Assembly: GCF_003952665.1 (NCBI RefSeq)
Contig: NZ_CP017946.1
Location: forward strand, 2,232,001-2,296,000
DNA length: 64,000 nt
Direction: 5' to 3'
Source of the DNA: Bosea sp. Tri-49
Lineage (GTDB): Bacteria; Pseudomonadota; Alphaproteobacteria; Rhizobiales; Beijerinckiaceae
The stretch's first letter is position 1, and each line of letters begins with the position of its first letter. This document shows positions 22,923 through 32,262 of this stretch, piece by piece. Below the pieces are notes generated by a model, which saw only the letters and a program-made list of their open reading frames with translations, was not told the DNA's origin and made no database searches. Made by a program: the position numbers and the translations under genes.

Positions 22923-23132
22923 TTAGTCGTCCTCGGCCCGCCGCATCGGCACGTCCTCGGCCTCTTCCACCGGCTCGCCCGGAATCACGTAATTGCCCTT
23001 GAGCCAGCGGCCGAGGTCGATGTCAGAGCAGCGGGACGAGCAGAACGGCTTGAAGCGCTGCACAGCCGGCTTGCCGCAGATCGGGCAGGGCCGCGAAGGC
23101 GGGGCAGGATTCTCGGGTTGTTCAGGCGCCAT
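22923..23132 (-). CDS. yacG: DNA gyrase inhibitor / zinc-binding protein YacG
   Basis: A 69-residue protein with the YacG zinc knuckle: C16-P-I-C19 and C31-S-S-R-C35, followed by the signature [19 protein letters not shown]. YacG binds GyrB and blocks DNA binding by gyrase (established in E. coli). The acidic C-terminal tail is usual. It overlaps the 3' end of the upstream SDR gene by 11 bp, so translation is coupled. Confidence 0.95.
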   Translation of the reverse strand: MAPEQPENPAPPSRPCPICGKPAVQRFKPFCSSRCSDIDLGRWLKGNYVIPGEPVEEAEDVPMRRAEDD

Positions 23133-23946
23133 ATTGCAAGGTCACTCCGCCATCGACTGGAAGCTCGATGCCGGTGACATAGCGCGCTTCGTCGCTGGCG
23201 AGAAAGAGCGCTGCCCAGGCCACGTCCCAGGCCTCGCCCATATGGCCCATCGGAACCTGCCGGTCGCGCGCCGCCCACATCGCCGCGACGTCGCCCTTGC
23301 CATAGGACTGGGCGAGCCCGGCCGAATGCTCGACCATCGGCGTCTTCATCAGCCCGGGCAGCACGGCGTTCACGCGGATCTTCTCGGGGGCGTATTGCGC
23401 CGCGGTGGTGCGGGTGAGCTGGTTCATCGCCGCCTTGCTGGCGCCATAGCTGGCATAGGGCACGCCGGTGTGGCGGATCGAGGCGATCGACGAGATGTTG
23501 ATGATCGAGCCGCCCTGCCCGCCCTCGGCGAACTGGCGCTGCATCACCGGGATGACGTGCTTCATCGCCAGGAAGCAGCCGGTCAGGTTGACCTTGAAGA
23601 CGCGCTCCCAGGTTTCGAGCGGCAGGTCGACGACGCTGCCGACCTCGGCGATACCGACATTGTTGTCGAGCACGTCGATGCGGCCATAGGCCTTGAGCGT
23701 CGCCTCGACGAGCGCGGCGAGATCGTCCTGGCTGGTGACGTCGGTGCGGATCGCGAAGGCCTCGCCGCCCTCGCCCTTGATGATGCTGGCGGTCTCCTCG
23801 GCGGCTTCGAGGTTGCGGTCGGCGCAGACGACCTTGGCGCCTTCGCGGGCGAACACGGTCGCGGTCGCCTTGCCATTGCCCCAGCCCGGGCCGATCGAGC
23901 CCGCGCCCGCGACGATCGCGACCTTGCCTTGAAGACGTCCAGCCAT
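23122..23946 (-). CDS. Short-chain dehydrogenase/reductase
   Basis: A 274-residue classical SDR. Cofactor motif [16 protein letters not shown] (residues ~11-24), an NNVG motif in place of the usual NNAG, Ser of INISSIASI, and the catalytic YxxxK ([11 protein letters not shown]), then PGLMKTPM. It ends [16 protein letters not shown]. The inserted Pro-Gly-Trp in the cofactor loop is typical of a subfamily annotated as glucose dehydrogenase-like; the substrate cannot be inferred. ATG 23946 is chosen; the long ORF upstream to 24054 is not supported. It lies between an LctP-type permease and yacG in one minus-strand run. Confidence 0.88.
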   Translation of the reverse strand: MAGRLQGKVAIVAGAGSIGPGWGNGKATATVFAREGAKVVCADRNLEAAEETASIIKGEGGEAFAIRTDVTSQDDLAALVEATLKAYGRIDVLDNNVGIAEVGSVVDLPLETWERVFKVNLTGCFLAMKHVIPVMQRQFAEGGQGGSIINISSIASIRHTGVPYASYGASKAAMNQLTRTTAAQYAPEKIRVNAVLPGLMKTPMVEHSAGLAQSYGKGDVAAMWAARDRQVPMGHMGEAWDVAWAALFLASDEARYVTGIELPVDGGVTLQYGA

Positions 23947-24072
23947 TCCGGTGTTCCCTGCCCTGCGCGCCCGTTCGCTGTCGGCGCTCTCGCGATGGCG
24001 CCACCATCGGCACTCGCGGCGGCCGGAGCAAGCGCATGGCATGCAAGCCGGCATGCGCTCCGGCGCCCGGCC

Positions 24073-25500
24073 TCAGGCGAGCTGCGCGGTCATGAGCGCG
24101 ATGGCGACCGTGAAACCCACGACCAGCGCGAACCAGGGCCAGAGCGAGCGCATCGCCTGCCCGGTCTCGGCCGTCGTCGCCTTGATCAGGACCTGGCCCA
24201 TGGTGACGCGGACCGGGCTGACCGCGGTGAGCAGGCTGCCGGCGACGACCGCGGCGGCGATCACCAGGAGCCTCGCCTCGCCGGCCGGGACGAGCGCGGT
24301 GGCGAGCGGCATCGAGACGGCGCCGGCGCCGGTGTTGGAGCCGGTGAGATAGCCGCCGAGCGCGCCGGCAACCGGGACGATCCCGGCGGACCAGGAGCCG
24401 AGCACGCTGCTGACGGCAAGGCCGATGCCGCCGGCAAGGCCGGAGCCGACCATGATCCAGGCCATGCCGACGAGCAGGAAGGTCAGCAGCGCCGCGCGCC
24501 CCGAGCGCTGCAGCGTCAATGTCATCAACGCCGACGCCTGTCTTGCCCCGCCCCGGCTGATGGCGACGACGAGCGCGATGACGATCAGCGGCAAAGCCGG
24601 CGAGAGCAGCGGCGCGAAAGCCGAGGCGTCGGCGAAGGGCTTGAAGGACGGGGTCTCCAGCCAGTCATGGATCACCAGCACTAGCCGCATCAGCGCGAGC
24701 GCTACGACCAGCGCGATATAGGGCGCAAGGCGCGCAAGCAGCGCCCGGTCGAGCCCGGCCCAGCCCCTGACCCGCAGGAAGCGCAGCAGCATGACCGGCG
24801 CCAGCGCCGCGATGGCGGCGAGTTCCAGCGGCAGAGTGAGATTGGCTGCGACGAGCAGGGCCATCAGCAGCGCGATCAGGCCGGCCCATTCGAGACGGTC
24901 GGCGAGCGCGGGTGACAGGCCAGCCTGCCGCGACAGCCGCCAGAACAATGGCAGCAGCACCGCGCCAAGCAGCGCCGTCGCCAGCGCGATCCGCCAGATC
25001 AGCGCCGCGAGCGAGACTCCGGCGATGTCGGCGCTGATCCTGGTGCCGATGCCGAGCGCGCCCCAGGGCACCAGGATCTGGCTGAAGGTGGCGAGCGCCA
25101 GTGCCGACGCCTTGTCGACGCCGAGGCGGCGAGCGCCGGAAACGGCGACGACATAGCCGACGCCGAAGCCGGTCGCGGTTTCCAGGAAGGGGCCGCGCAG
25201 CAGGCAGGCCTCGGCGAGCGCGCCATGTTCGGGCTGGGGCGGGTCGGCATCGTTGCTAACCTTCTCCAGGCTGAGCGAGAAGGCGAGCCCGGCAACGATG
25301 ACCAATGTCGCCGGCAGGCCGATCCAGGCTCCGGCGGCGAAATGCCGGATGATCGCAGCTGCGTCCGGGTGGTTGGGGCCAGCGATATAGGCGACGAGCG
25401 CGGCGCAGAGCGTGCCGACCAGCCCTGCGATGAGCGCCGAGCGACCGGACAGGATCAAGCCGAGGAAGAGGATCAGCGGCGAGAGCCAGACCAGGATCAT
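24073..25500 (-). CDS. L-lactate permease (LctP) family transporter
   Basis: A 475-residue inner-membrane protein with about 12 hydrophobic segments. Family motifs are GPFLETATGFGVGYVVAVSG, FSQILVPWGALGIGT and a C-terminal GSNTGAGAVSMPLATALVP block, which is the substrate/ion region of LctP and GlcA permeases that import lactate or glycolate with protons. It lies between maf and an SDR gene, an arrangement that suggests a small acquired or relocated unit inside the maf-yacG neighbourhood. The SDR could act on a transported hydroxy acid (inference). Confidence 0.88.
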   Translation of the reverse strand: MILVWLSPLILFLGLILSGRSALIAGLVGTLCAALVAYIAGPNHPDAAAIIRHFAAGAWIGLPATLVIVAGLAFSLSLEKVSNDADPPQPEHGALAEACLLRGPFLETATGFGVGYVVAVSGARRLGVDKASALALATFSQILVPWGALGIGTRISADIAGVSLAALIWRIALATALLGAVLLPLFWRLSRQAGLSPALADRLEWAGLIALLMALLVAANLTLPLELAAIAALAPVMLLRFLRVRGWAGLDRALLARLAPYIALVVALALMRLVLVIHDWLETPSFKPFADASAFAPLLSPALPLIVIALVVAISRGGARQASALMTLTLQRSGRAALLTFLLVGMAWIMVGSGLAGGIGLAVSSVLGSWSAGIVPVAGALGGYLTGSNTGAGAVSMPLATALVPAGEARLLVIAAAVVAGSLLTAVSPVRVTMGQVLIKATTAETGQAMRSLWPWFALVVGFTVAIALMTAQLA

Positions 25501-25521
25501 GATCGTCTGGCTTGCGCTCGC

Positions 25522-26172
25522 TCAGCCGACATTCAGCCAGCCGAGGCGGATCGGGAAGCCCTCGCCGCCGAGCAGGTTGACGGTCTCGTAGAGCGGCAGG
25601 CCGACCACGCCGGTATAGGAACCGACGAGCTTGACCACGAAGGAGCCGGCAATGCCCTGGATGGCATAGGCCCCCGCCTTGCCGCGCCATTCGCCCGAGG
25701 CGAGGTAGTTCTCGATGTCCTCGCTGGAGAGACGCTTGAAGCGCAGCCGCGTCTCGACGATGCGCTCGCGGATCGTGCCGGACGGCGTCGCCAGCGCGAC
25801 GCCGGTATAGACCCGGTGCGCCCGGCCTGAGAGCAGGCGCAGGCACGCGGCCGCCTCGTCGACGATCTCGGCCTTGGGCAGGATGCGGCGGCCGACCGCG
25901 ACGACGGTGTCGGCGGCGAGGATATAGGCGCCGTCGAGATCGGGCCGACCTTTCAGCCCGGCGAGCCCGGCCTCGGCCTTGGCGCGGGCGAGCCGGCGGG
26001 CAAGGTCGCGCGGGCGCTCGCCCTTGAGCGGGCTCTCGTCAAGGTCGGAGGGCAGCAGCGCGTCGGGCTTGAGGCCGGCCTGTTCGAGCAAGGCCAGGCG
26101 CCGCGGCGAGGCCGAGGCCAGGACCAGCTTGGGCCGCCAGCCCGGCGGCTTCTGGGAGCTGAAGAGATTCAA
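25522..26172 (-). CDS. maf: Maf-family nucleotide pyrophosphatase
   Basis: A 216-residue Maf protein: [18 protein letters not shown] (residues 17-34), then [31 protein letters not shown] with the catalytic Asp, [14 protein letters not shown], and a C-terminal [17 protein letters not shown] with [12 protein letters not shown]. Maf proteins hydrolyse modified or canonical NTPs (house-cleaning). The only available start is TTG 26172, which leaves a 16-residue N-terminal extension; ribosome site weak. The usual infA partner upstream is not seen in this window. Confidence 0.93.
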   Translation of the reverse strand: MNLFSSQKPPGWRPKLVLASASPRRLALLEQAGLKPDALLPSDLDESPLKGERPRDLARRLARAKAEAGLAGLKGRPDLDGAYILAADTVVAVGRRILPKAEIVDEAAACLRLLSGRAHRVYTGVALATPSGTIRERIVETRLRFKRLSSEDIENYLASGEWRGKAGAYAIQGIAGSFVVKLVGSYTGVVGLPLYETVNLLGGEGFPIRLGWLNVG

Positions 26173-26453
26173 GTGTCGGCTCGCTGCGCGTCCGGGACGA
26201 TTTCCCGCAAGGCTTTAGAGCCAGTTGCGGAATATCCCAAGCCCTCTCCTCGGGAGCCGGCCACCCGGTTGTCCTGCCGTTCGCGCATGGGGTGGCTGCA
26301 TCTCCTGTGCAATGCGTAGAATTTGAGCGTCGCCATGCATGGTTCCGGATTGCACTAATCCGTTTAGCTTGCCACATCAGACAAGCGGGCGTGGCGGCGA
26401 CCCGCAAGGCTCGGCCTACACGGCCCCCTTCTCGTCACCGGAGAGCTTTCGCC

Positions 26454-26834
26454 ATGGCGTCACGAACTGGATCTGCCTCGACCGTCGCGCTGGCGGCGGA
26501 CGCGCAAAGCGTCCTCGCCCAGATGGTCGCGATGCAGGTCGATGCCGGGCTCACCATCGCCATGCGGATGCCGATCCTGGCCAAGGGCGCGCTCGGCGAC
26601 GCCAGGGGCCAGCGCGAGGCCAGCAAGGCCGTGGTCGAGAAGGCCGCGGCCATGGCCGAGAGCAGCTTCGCCATCGGCCATGCCGCGACACTGTTCTGGT
26701 GGAGTATGGCGTTCAACCCGCTGACGCCGAACGGGCTCGGCGAAGCGACGGCCAAGGCCGTCCACAGCACGCTGGAGCCGTTCTCGCGGCGCACCCGCGC
26801 CAATGCCAGCCGGCTGGCGAAGCGGTCTCGGTAG
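26454..26834 (+). CDS. Phasin-like / small helical protein
   Basis: A 126-residue Ala-rich helical protein. ATG 26454 follows GGAGAG with 8 nt spacing. It reads SVLAQMVAMQVDAGLTIAMR, then MAESSFAIGHAATLFW, NPLTPNGLGEATAKAVHSTL and a basic tail (RRTRANASRLAKRSR), the pattern of PHA-granule phasin-like or DUF-type proteins common in Hyphomicrobiales. Soluble, amphipathic helices; function inferred only by pattern. Convergent with the toxin-antitoxin genes. Confidence 0.6.
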   Translation: MASRTGSASTVALAADAQSVLAQMVAMQVDAGLTIAMRMPILAKGALGDARGQREASKAVVEKAAAMAESSFAIGHAATLFWWSMAFNPLTPNGLGEATAKAVHSTLEPFSRRTRANASRLAKRSR

Positions 26835-26847
26835 CGCAGGCCGCGGC

Positions 26848-27141
26848 TCAGCTCAGCCAGGTTTCCGGGTCGCTTCTGCCGTGCACCACGGCAACCACCG
26901 ATAGTGCCGGCGGCCCGGGCTGGTAAATGACGACGTAGCGGCCTTCGATCAGAATGCGGGCTCGCGATCCGAGCGTTGGCCGCGCGACGCCCATATAGGG
27001 CACTTCCGCGGCCAACTCGATCTTGTCGACGATCCGGGTGATCAGCGCATCTGCTGCTCGCTCGCTATCCTTCGCCACGGCAACCCAGATTTCAAAAAGG
27101 TCCGCTTCCGCGCGCGGCGTGTAGCGAACCTTTTTCGTCAT
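26848..27141 (-). CDS. RelE/ParE-family toxin
   Basis: A 97-residue type II toxin. KKVRYTPRAEADLFEIW, then ELAAEVPYMGVARPTLGSRA and IEGRYVVIYQPGPP are the ParE signature; the two helices and four strands typical of the family are evident. ParE toxins poison gyrase, RelE toxins cleave mRNA; this one reads closer to ParE (established families, assignment inferred). Its ATG overlaps the antitoxin stop by 4 bp (ATGA), so the pair is translationally coupled. Confidence 0.9.
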   Translation of the reverse strand: MTKKVRYTPRAEADLFEIWVAVAKDSERAADALITRIVDKIELAAEVPYMGVARPTLGSRARILIEGRYVVIYQPGPPALSVVAVVHGRSDPETWLS

Positions 27142-27410
27142 CGGCCAGCCGCCTTGGCGCGGAAGCGTGACAGCAGATCATCGAGACTCAGTTCGATCGG
27201 TTCGCCGCTCGCCAAACCCTCCTCGTAGGCCTGTTTCAGCCGGGCGAGCTCGAGTTCCCGCAACTCTTCGCGCTGCTCCCAGAGTCGCAACGCATCGCGA
27301 AGGACCTCGCTGTTCGAGGCATAGGCGCCGCTCTCGACCGCCTTGCTCAGGCGCGCGAGCTGTTGGGGCGAGAGCGAGATGGTCAAGGGACGCATATTGT
27401 CGGATTTCAT
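27138..27410 (-). CDS. ParD-like antitoxin
   Basis: A 90-residue antitoxin with a ribbon-helix-helix start (RPLTISLSPQQLARLSKAVE), GAYASNSEVLRDALRLWEQ, and a charged C-terminal helix that should wrap the toxin (ELRELELARLKQAYEEG). It is the ParD family layout. Start ATG 27410; ATG 27395 is an alternative. Neither has a Shine-Dalgarno; the -10 box ends 6 nt before ATG 27410, so a leaderless mRNA is plausible. It precedes the toxin with a 4-bp ATGA overlap. Confidence 0.88.
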   Translation of the reverse strand: MKSDNMRPLTISLSPQQLARLSKAVESGAYASNSEVLRDALRLWEQREELRELELARLKQAYEEGLASGEPIELSLDDLLSRFRAKAAGR

Positions 27411-27416
27411 GCCGAT

Positions 27417-27445
27417 AATATAGGGTGTCTCACAATTCCTCACAA
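27417..27445 (-). promoter_or_regulatory. Promoter and putative operator of the toxin-antitoxin pair
   Basis: On the minus strand TTGTGA (27445-27440), a 17-bp spacer and TATATT (27422-27417) match a sigma70 promoter. CTCACAA repeats on the plus strand at 27429 and 27439 are exactly 10 bp apart and overlap the -35 box, as expected for an RHH antitoxin operator. Confidence 0.6.
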
Positions 27446-27469
27446 GAACGCATAAGACACTCAGGCCGA

Positions 27470-28333
27470 TCACGCCTGCGGCGGAGCCTCTTCGGCTATG
27501 CCCGCCGGCTCGGCAGCCGCAACGCTGGCAGGCATGGCCGCCGCATGCTCGCGCTCCAGCCTGCGGTAGCGCGCAACGCTGACCGGAATCAGCGCGAGAT
27601 AGGCAGCGACGACCAGCGCCAGCATCTCGAACGGATAGGCGAAGAGCAGGCCGGCGATGACGACGACGGCAACGAAGATCGGTAGCACCTGGTCGCGCGG
27701 AACGCGGGTGCCGAGCGTCTTGCCGGCATAACAGGGGATGCGCGAGATCGTCAGGAAGGCGATGAACAGGATGTAGAGGCCGACGAAGGGAGCGCCATAC
27801 TCCCGCACCGGCATGCCGACGAACTCCAGGTAGAAAGGCAGCATGGCGGTGATCGCGCCGGCCGGGGCCGGCATGCCGACGAAGAAGTTCTTCTGCCATT
27901 CCGGCCGGTTCGGATCGTCGATCATCACGTTGAAGCGCGCCAGCCTGAGCGCCATGGCGCAGGCCAGCGTCAGCACGATGATCCAGCCGAAGGAGCGCAG
28001 ATCGTGCAGGACGAAGGTCCAGAGCACGAAACCGGTGGCGACGCCGAAGCAGACGAAATCCGAGAGCGAATCGAGCTCGGCGCCGAAACGCGAGGTGCCC
28101 TTGAGCAAGCGTGCGAGGCGGCCGTCGATGCCATCGAGCAGGGCTGCGACGAGGATGCAGATCGTCGCCGATTCGAACTTGCCGTCGACAGCGAGCCGCA
28201 TCGCGGTCAGGCCGAGGCAAAGGGCGATCAGCGTCACGACATTGGGCGCGATCAGCCGGAACGGGATCGCCTTGAAGCGGGTGCGCTTCGATTCGACGCG
28301 CTCAGGCTCGAAAGGAGGAAAGAGGTCGCTCAT
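27470..28333 (-). CDS. pssA: CDP-diacylglycerol--serine O-phosphatidyltransferase
   Basis: A 287-residue membrane enzyme that makes phosphatidylserine from CDP-diacylglycerol and serine. The CDP-alcohol phosphotransferase motif is complete: D70-G71-x2-A-R75-x8-G84-x3-D88-x3-D92. About seven to eight hydrophobic segments follow. The C-terminal ~30 residues are Ala/Pro-rich and unusual in length. The next gene upstream on the same strand is psd, which decarboxylates the product, so the two form a phosphatidylethanolamine pathway pair; a palindromic repeat of ~100 bp lies between. Confidence 0.95.
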   Translation of the reverse strand: MSDLFPPFEPERVESKRTRFKAIPFRLIAPNVVTLIALCLGLTAMRLAVDGKFESATICILVAALLDGIDGRLARLLKGTSRFGAELDSLSDFVCFGVATGFVLWTFVLHDLRSFGWIIVLTLACAMALRLARFNVMIDDPNRPEWQKNFFVGMPAPAGAITAMLPFYLEFVGMPVREYGAPFVGLYILFIAFLTISRIPCYAGKTLGTRVPRDQVLPIFVAVVVIAGLLFAYPFEMLALVVAAYLALIPVSVARYRRLEREHAAAMPASVAAAEPAGIAEEAPPQA

Positions 28334-28390
28334 ACCAGCCGGAATACGTGGTTTTGGGGCGGGAGGCTAGCGTGGCGGCGAAGCGCATAG

Positions 28391-28494
28391 CGTCATGCTC
28401 GGGCTTGACCCGAGCATCTCAGGACCAGTGGGCGGCATTGCCTTCCTGTCACGAGATTCTCGGGTCTGCGCTTCGCTCCGCCCGAGAATGACGG
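28391..28494. repeat. Intergenic palindromic repeat, CGTCATGCTCGGGCTTG type
   Basis: Begins CGTCATGCTCGGGCTTGACC and ends CTTCGCTCCGCCCGAGAATGACGG. The inner CTCGGGCTTGACCCGAG and CTCGGGTCTGCG...CCCGAG parts fold separately into hairpins. A sister copy lies at 51389-51498. Confidence 0.85.
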
Positions 28495-28501
28495 CTTTAA
28501 C

Positions 28502-29200
28502 TCAGATCCCCCGGAACGCCCGTCCAACGTCGTTGCCCGAAAAATCCGCGAGCACGGTCTCGCCGGCGATCGCGGTCTGGCCCTCGCCGACCAGCGGGAC
28601 GACGCCCTGCGGCAGGTAGACGTCGACGCGCGAGCCAAAGCGGATCAGGCCGAAGCGCTCGCCCTGCCCAAGCGGATCGCCCTCCTTGACGAAGGGCACG
28701 ATGCGGCGGGCGATCAACCCGGCGATCTGGACGACGGCGATGGTGCCGGCCGGCGTCTCGATCGCGAGAGCATTGCGCTCATTGTCCTCGCTCGCCTTGT
28801 CGAGCTCGGCATTGAGGAAGAGGCCGGGCGTATAGGCCATCTTGAGCAGGCGGCCGGCGACCGGGCTGCGGTTCACATGGCAGTCGAAGACATTCATGAA
28901 CACCGAGATGCGCGTCATCGGCTCGGCCGGCAGCTCCAGCTCCGGCGGCGGCACGGCGGTGGCGACCTGGCTGATGCGGCCATCGGCCGGCGAGATCACC
29001 AGCCCCTCGCGCTGCGGCACGATGCGGACGGGATCGCGGAAGAAATAGCAGATCCACAGCGTGATCAGCGTGCCGATCCAGCCGAAGGGGGCCCAGAGCT
29101 GGCCGAGCACCAGCGTCGCCACCACGCCGATGGCGATGAAGACATAGCCTTCCTTGTGGATCGGCACGATCGTCCGGCGGACGGAGTCGACGAGAGACAT
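28502..29200 (-). CDS. psd: Phosphatidylserine decarboxylase proenzyme
   Basis: A 232-residue short-type Psd (Psd-A like). N-terminal membrane anchor ([20 protein letters not shown]), then [41 protein letters not shown] and the self-cleavage site FGS-R (Gly-Ser within [13 protein letters not shown]) that yields the pyruvoyl cofactor. It makes phosphatidylethanolamine from phosphatidylserine. It lies upstream of pssA on the same strand. Confidence 0.95.
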   Translation of the reverse strand: MSLVDSVRRTIVPIHKEGYVFIAIGVVATLVLGQLWAPFGWIGTLITLWICYFFRDPVRIVPQREGLVISPADGRISQVATAVPPPELELPAEPMTRISVFMNVFDCHVNRSPVAGRLLKMAYTPGLFLNAELDKASEDNERNALAIETPAGTIAVVQIAGLIARRIVPFVKEGDPLGQGERFGLIRFGSRVDVYLPQGVVPLVGEGQTAIAGETVLADFSGNDVGRAFRGI

Positions 29201-29345
29201 GGGCGTTAGTCCTGTTGCTCTTGTTGGCGCGGCGCGCGCATCTGGCAGCGCCTTCGCGGCGGGGTTGAGGCCGCAAGACGGCGTAGCTGTTTAGGCTTTT
29301 GCGGGCTTTTGCGAAAGAGGTGCGGGGATGGCGCGACAATCGATC

Positions 29346-31001
29346 CTACCGAACCGCCTTCGCCGCCGCCCTGCCTGCGACCCTCCCCGAGAAGATGCAG
29401 CCGCCGAGGAAAGTGCCTTCGAGCGCACGATAGCCGTGCAGGCCGCCGCCGCCGAAGCCGGCGGCTTCGCCGACCGCATAGAGGCCGGGCACCGGCTCGC
29501 CGTCTGCGCCCAATACCCGCGCCGAGAGATCGGTCATCAGCCCGCCCAGCGATTTGCGCGTCAGGATGTTGAGGCGGACCGCGACCAGAGGGCCATGGGC
29601 CGGATCGAGGATGCGATGCGGCTTGGCAGTGCGGATCAGCCGATCGCCGAGATAGGCGCGGGCGCCTCGCAACGCCGTGACCTGCAGGTCCTTGCCATAG
29701 GGATTGTCGGCATCGCGGTCGCGCGCTTCGATCTGCGCCCGCAGATGCGCCTCGTCGATCAAACCGGCACCGCCGAGCTCGTTCATGCGAGCGACCATGC
29801 GGGGAAAGTCGCGCTCGACGATGAAGTCCTCGCCCTTGTCCAGAAAGGCCTGGACCGGCGCCGGCATGCCGGCCCGAGCGCGCTGGATGACCTGGCGCCA
29901 GCTCTTGCCGGTGAGGTCGGGGTTCTGCTCGGAGCCGGAGAGTGCGAATTCCTTGGCGACGATGCTGCGGCTGGTGACGAACCAGGAATGGTCGAAGCCG
30001 GTCTTGCGCAGATATTCCAGCGTGCCGAGCGTGTCGAAGCCGGGAAAGAGCGGCACCGGCAGGCGCCGCCCACGCGCGTCGAACCAGAGCGAGGATGGGC
30101 CGGGCAGGATACGGATCGCATGCGCCGGCCAGATCGGCGCCCAGTTGGCGATGCCCTCGACATAGTGCCACATCCGGTCGCCATTGATCAGCCGGCCGCC
30201 GGCCGCCTCCGCCACGGCGAGCATGGCGCCGTCGACATGAGCCGGCACGCCGGAGAGCATCCTCTGCGGCGGCTCGCCAAGGCGTTGCGGCCAGTTGCGG
30301 CGGACGAGATCGTGATTGCCGCCGATGCCGCCGGAGGCGACGATCACGGCCTGCGCCTTGATCGCGAAGCCGCCAGCCACGACGCGCGAGCTCGCCTGCC
30401 CGCGATCGATTGCGCTGGCCTCCAGCACCTCGCCTTCGACGCCATCGACAGCGCCGCCGCTGCGCGTCAGGGCGATGACGCGATGGCGGAAGCGCAGCTC
30501 GATCAGCCCCTTCGCCTCAGCTTCGGCGACGCGGCGCAGGAAGGGTTCGAGCACGCCCGGGCCCGTGCCCCAGGTGACATGGAAGCGCGGCACGGAGTTC
30601 CCGTGGCCGGTGGCGAGATAGCCGCCGCGCTCGGCCCAGCCGACGACCGGGAACCAGCGCATGCCCTGCCGGTGCAGCCAGCTGCGCTTCTCACCCGAGG
30701 CGAAATCGAGATAAGCGTCCGCCCATGCCCTCGGCCAGTGATCTTCATCGCGATCGAAGCCGGCCGAGCCGAGCCAATCCTGCCGGGCGAGGTCGAGCGA
30801 ATCTCTGATCCGCAGGCGGCGCTGCTCGGGCGAATCGATCAGGAAGAGACCGCCGAAGGACCAGTGCGCCTGCCCGCCGAGCGAAGCGCGTGGCTCCTGC
30901 TCGACGATGATCACCTTGCAGCCGGCACCGGCCAATTCGGCAGCAGCGACGAGGCCGGCAAGGCCTGCGCCGACGATGACCACATCCGCATCGAGCGCCA
31001 T
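29346..31001 (-). CDS. FAD-binding dehydrogenase (FrdA/KsdD-like)
   Basis: A 551-residue flavoprotein. The FAD Rossmann motif is DVVIVGAGLAGLVAAAEL (residues 5-22) with E35 binding ribose (IIVEQEPRASLGGQ). It continues with AHWSFGGLFLIDSPEQ and a C-terminal FAD contact block PVPGLYAVGEAAGFGGGGLH then YRALEGTFLGGCIFSG. This subgroup is annotated as FAD-binding dehydrogenase, with ketosteroid dehydrogenase-like fold; the substrate is unknown. ATG 31001 has GGAGGG upstream. It is divergent from the SDR gene at 31149. Confidence 0.9.
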   Translation of the reverse strand: MALDADVVIVGAGLAGLVAAAELAGAGCKVIIVEQEPRASLGGQAHWSFGGLFLIDSPEQRRLRIRDSLDLARQDWLGSAGFDRDEDHWPRAWADAYLDFASGEKRSWLHRQGMRWFPVVGWAERGGYLATGHGNSVPRFHVTWGTGPGVLEPFLRRVAEAEAKGLIELRFRHRVIALTRSGGAVDGVEGEVLEASAIDRGQASSRVVAGGFAIKAQAVIVASGGIGGNHDLVRRNWPQRLGEPPQRMLSGVPAHVDGAMLAVAEAAGGRLINGDRMWHYVEGIANWAPIWPAHAIRILPGPSSLWFDARGRRLPVPLFPGFDTLGTLEYLRKTGFDHSWFVTSRSIVAKEFALSGSEQNPDLTGKSWRQVIQRARAGMPAPVQAFLDKGEDFIVERDFPRMVARMNELGGAGLIDEAHLRAQIEARDRDADNPYGKDLQVTALRGARAYLGDRLIRTAKPHRILDPAHGPLVAVRLNILTRKSLGGLMTDLSARVLGADGEPVPGLYAVGEAAGFGGGGLHGYRALEGTFLGGCIFSGRVAGRAAAKAVR

Positions 31002-31148
31002 ACACCCTCCCAGCCGCCGGACTCCCGTTGCGGTTGAGCTTGCCGAGAAATCGCCGGACCGCAAGGGCGTGGATGCGGCCTGCCGCGGAACCGGGGCGGG
31101 AACGACACGTTGCCGAAAGCAACGGGGAAGGCGCGCAAGGAGGCGATG

Positions 31149-32150
31149 ATGGCCAAGACCGCCATGAAACGAAAAGACGACAAGCTGCCGAAATCGGTGA
31201 AGGCCGCAACGAAGCAGCAGCGGCGCATTCAGAAGGACATCGCCCGCGCCGATGCCCGGCCGCAGAAGAAGAAGTATGGCGCGGTGCAAGCCGGGGCGCG
31301 GCTCTACCCCGTGCCGCCGTTCAAGCGCCAGCATCAGGCCAAGCCCGGCTCGGAGGCGGCGCTCGATCCGGCGCCGATGTATGATGCACCTTACTACAAG
31401 GGCTCAAGCAAGCTTCAGGGCAAGACCGCGCTGATCAGTGGCGGCGATTCCGGCATCGGCCGGGCGGTCGCGGTACTGTTCGCACGCGAAGGGGCGGATG
31501 TCGCGATCCTGCATCTCGGCGAGGACGCGGATGCGCAAGAGACCCTGACAGCGATCGAAAAGGAAGGCCGCAAGGGCATCGCCATTTCCGGCGACATCCG
31601 CGATTCAGGCTTCTGCCGCGATGCCGTGGCGAAGACGGTGAACGCGCTCGGTGGGCTCGACATCCTCGTCAATAATGCCGCCTTCCAGGTGCATGCGCCG
31701 CGCTTCGAAGATCTCAGCGAGGAGCATTTCGACACGACGATCCGTACCAACCTGCACGGCTATTTCCACCTGACACAGGCGGCGCTGCCGCATCTCGGAA
31801 AGGGCAGCGCGATCGTCAATACCGGCTCGGTCGTCGGCCTTGAGGGCAGCAAGGAGCTGATCGACTACGCCACGACCAAGGGTGGCATCCATGCCTTCAC
31901 CCGCTCGCTGGCGGCACATCTGCTGCCGCGCGGGATCCGGGTCAACGCGGTCGCGCCCGGCCCGGTCTGGACGCCGCTCAACCCGTCGGACCGGCCGGCC
32001 GAGGCGGTGGCGGAATTCGGCTCGAAGGTGCCGATGAAGCGCCCTGCGCAGCCAGAGGAGATTGCGCCCGCCTATGTCTTCCTGGCCTCGTCGCACTGCT
32101 CCAGCTACATCACCGGCGAAATCCTGCCGATCATCGGCGGGCATGGCTAG
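31149..32150 (+). CDS. SDR family oxidoreductase (YghA/GSP39-like) with basic N-terminus
   Basis: A 333-residue SDR. The first ~65 residues are Lys/Arg-rich (KTAMKRKDDKLPKSVKAATK), then a YPVPPFKRQHQAKPGSEAAL link typical of stress-induced glucose/ribitol dehydrogenase-like SDRs. Catalytic domain: ALISGGDSGIGRAVAVLFAR, ILVNNAAF, Ser of IVNTGSVVG, Y-x3-K (IDYATTKGG), then APGPVWTPLNPSDR and a C-terminal YITGEILPIIGG. AAGGAGG lies 5 nt before ATG 31149, so that start is chosen over ATG 31146 or TTG 31110. Related enzymes respond to general stress. Confidence 0.9.
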   Translation: MAKTAMKRKDDKLPKSVKAATKQQRRIQKDIARADARPQKKKYGAVQAGARLYPVPPFKRQHQAKPGSEAALDPAPMYDAPYYKGSSKLQGKTALISGGDSGIGRAVAVLFAREGADVAILHLGEDADAQETLTAIEKEGRKGIAISGDIRDSGFCRDAVAKTVNALGGLDILVNNAAFQVHAPRFEDLSEEHFDTTIRTNLHGYFHLTQAALPHLGKGSAIVNTGSVVGLEGSKELIDYATTKGGIHAFTRSLAAHLLPRGIRVNAVAPGPVWTPLNPSDRPAEAVAEFGSKVPMKRPAQPEEIAPAYVFLASSHCSSYITGEILPIIGGHG

Positions 32151-32262
32151 ATCATTGGGCGGATCAAATATTTGCCGCAGAATGGTCACGAAAGACTTCG
32201 GAACGCATCCTCGCCGCAGCGGTTGAATCCTCAGGACACATCATCAACCCTGGAGGATGAGG

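Noticed and set aside
22993..24684. A 563-codon plus-strand ORF
   Set aside because: Antisense shadow of the yacG, SDR and LctP genes; low-complexity Arg/Ala/Gly composition.
29328..31037. A 569-codon plus-strand ORF
   Set aside because: Antisense shadow of the FAD dehydrogenase produced by high GC3.
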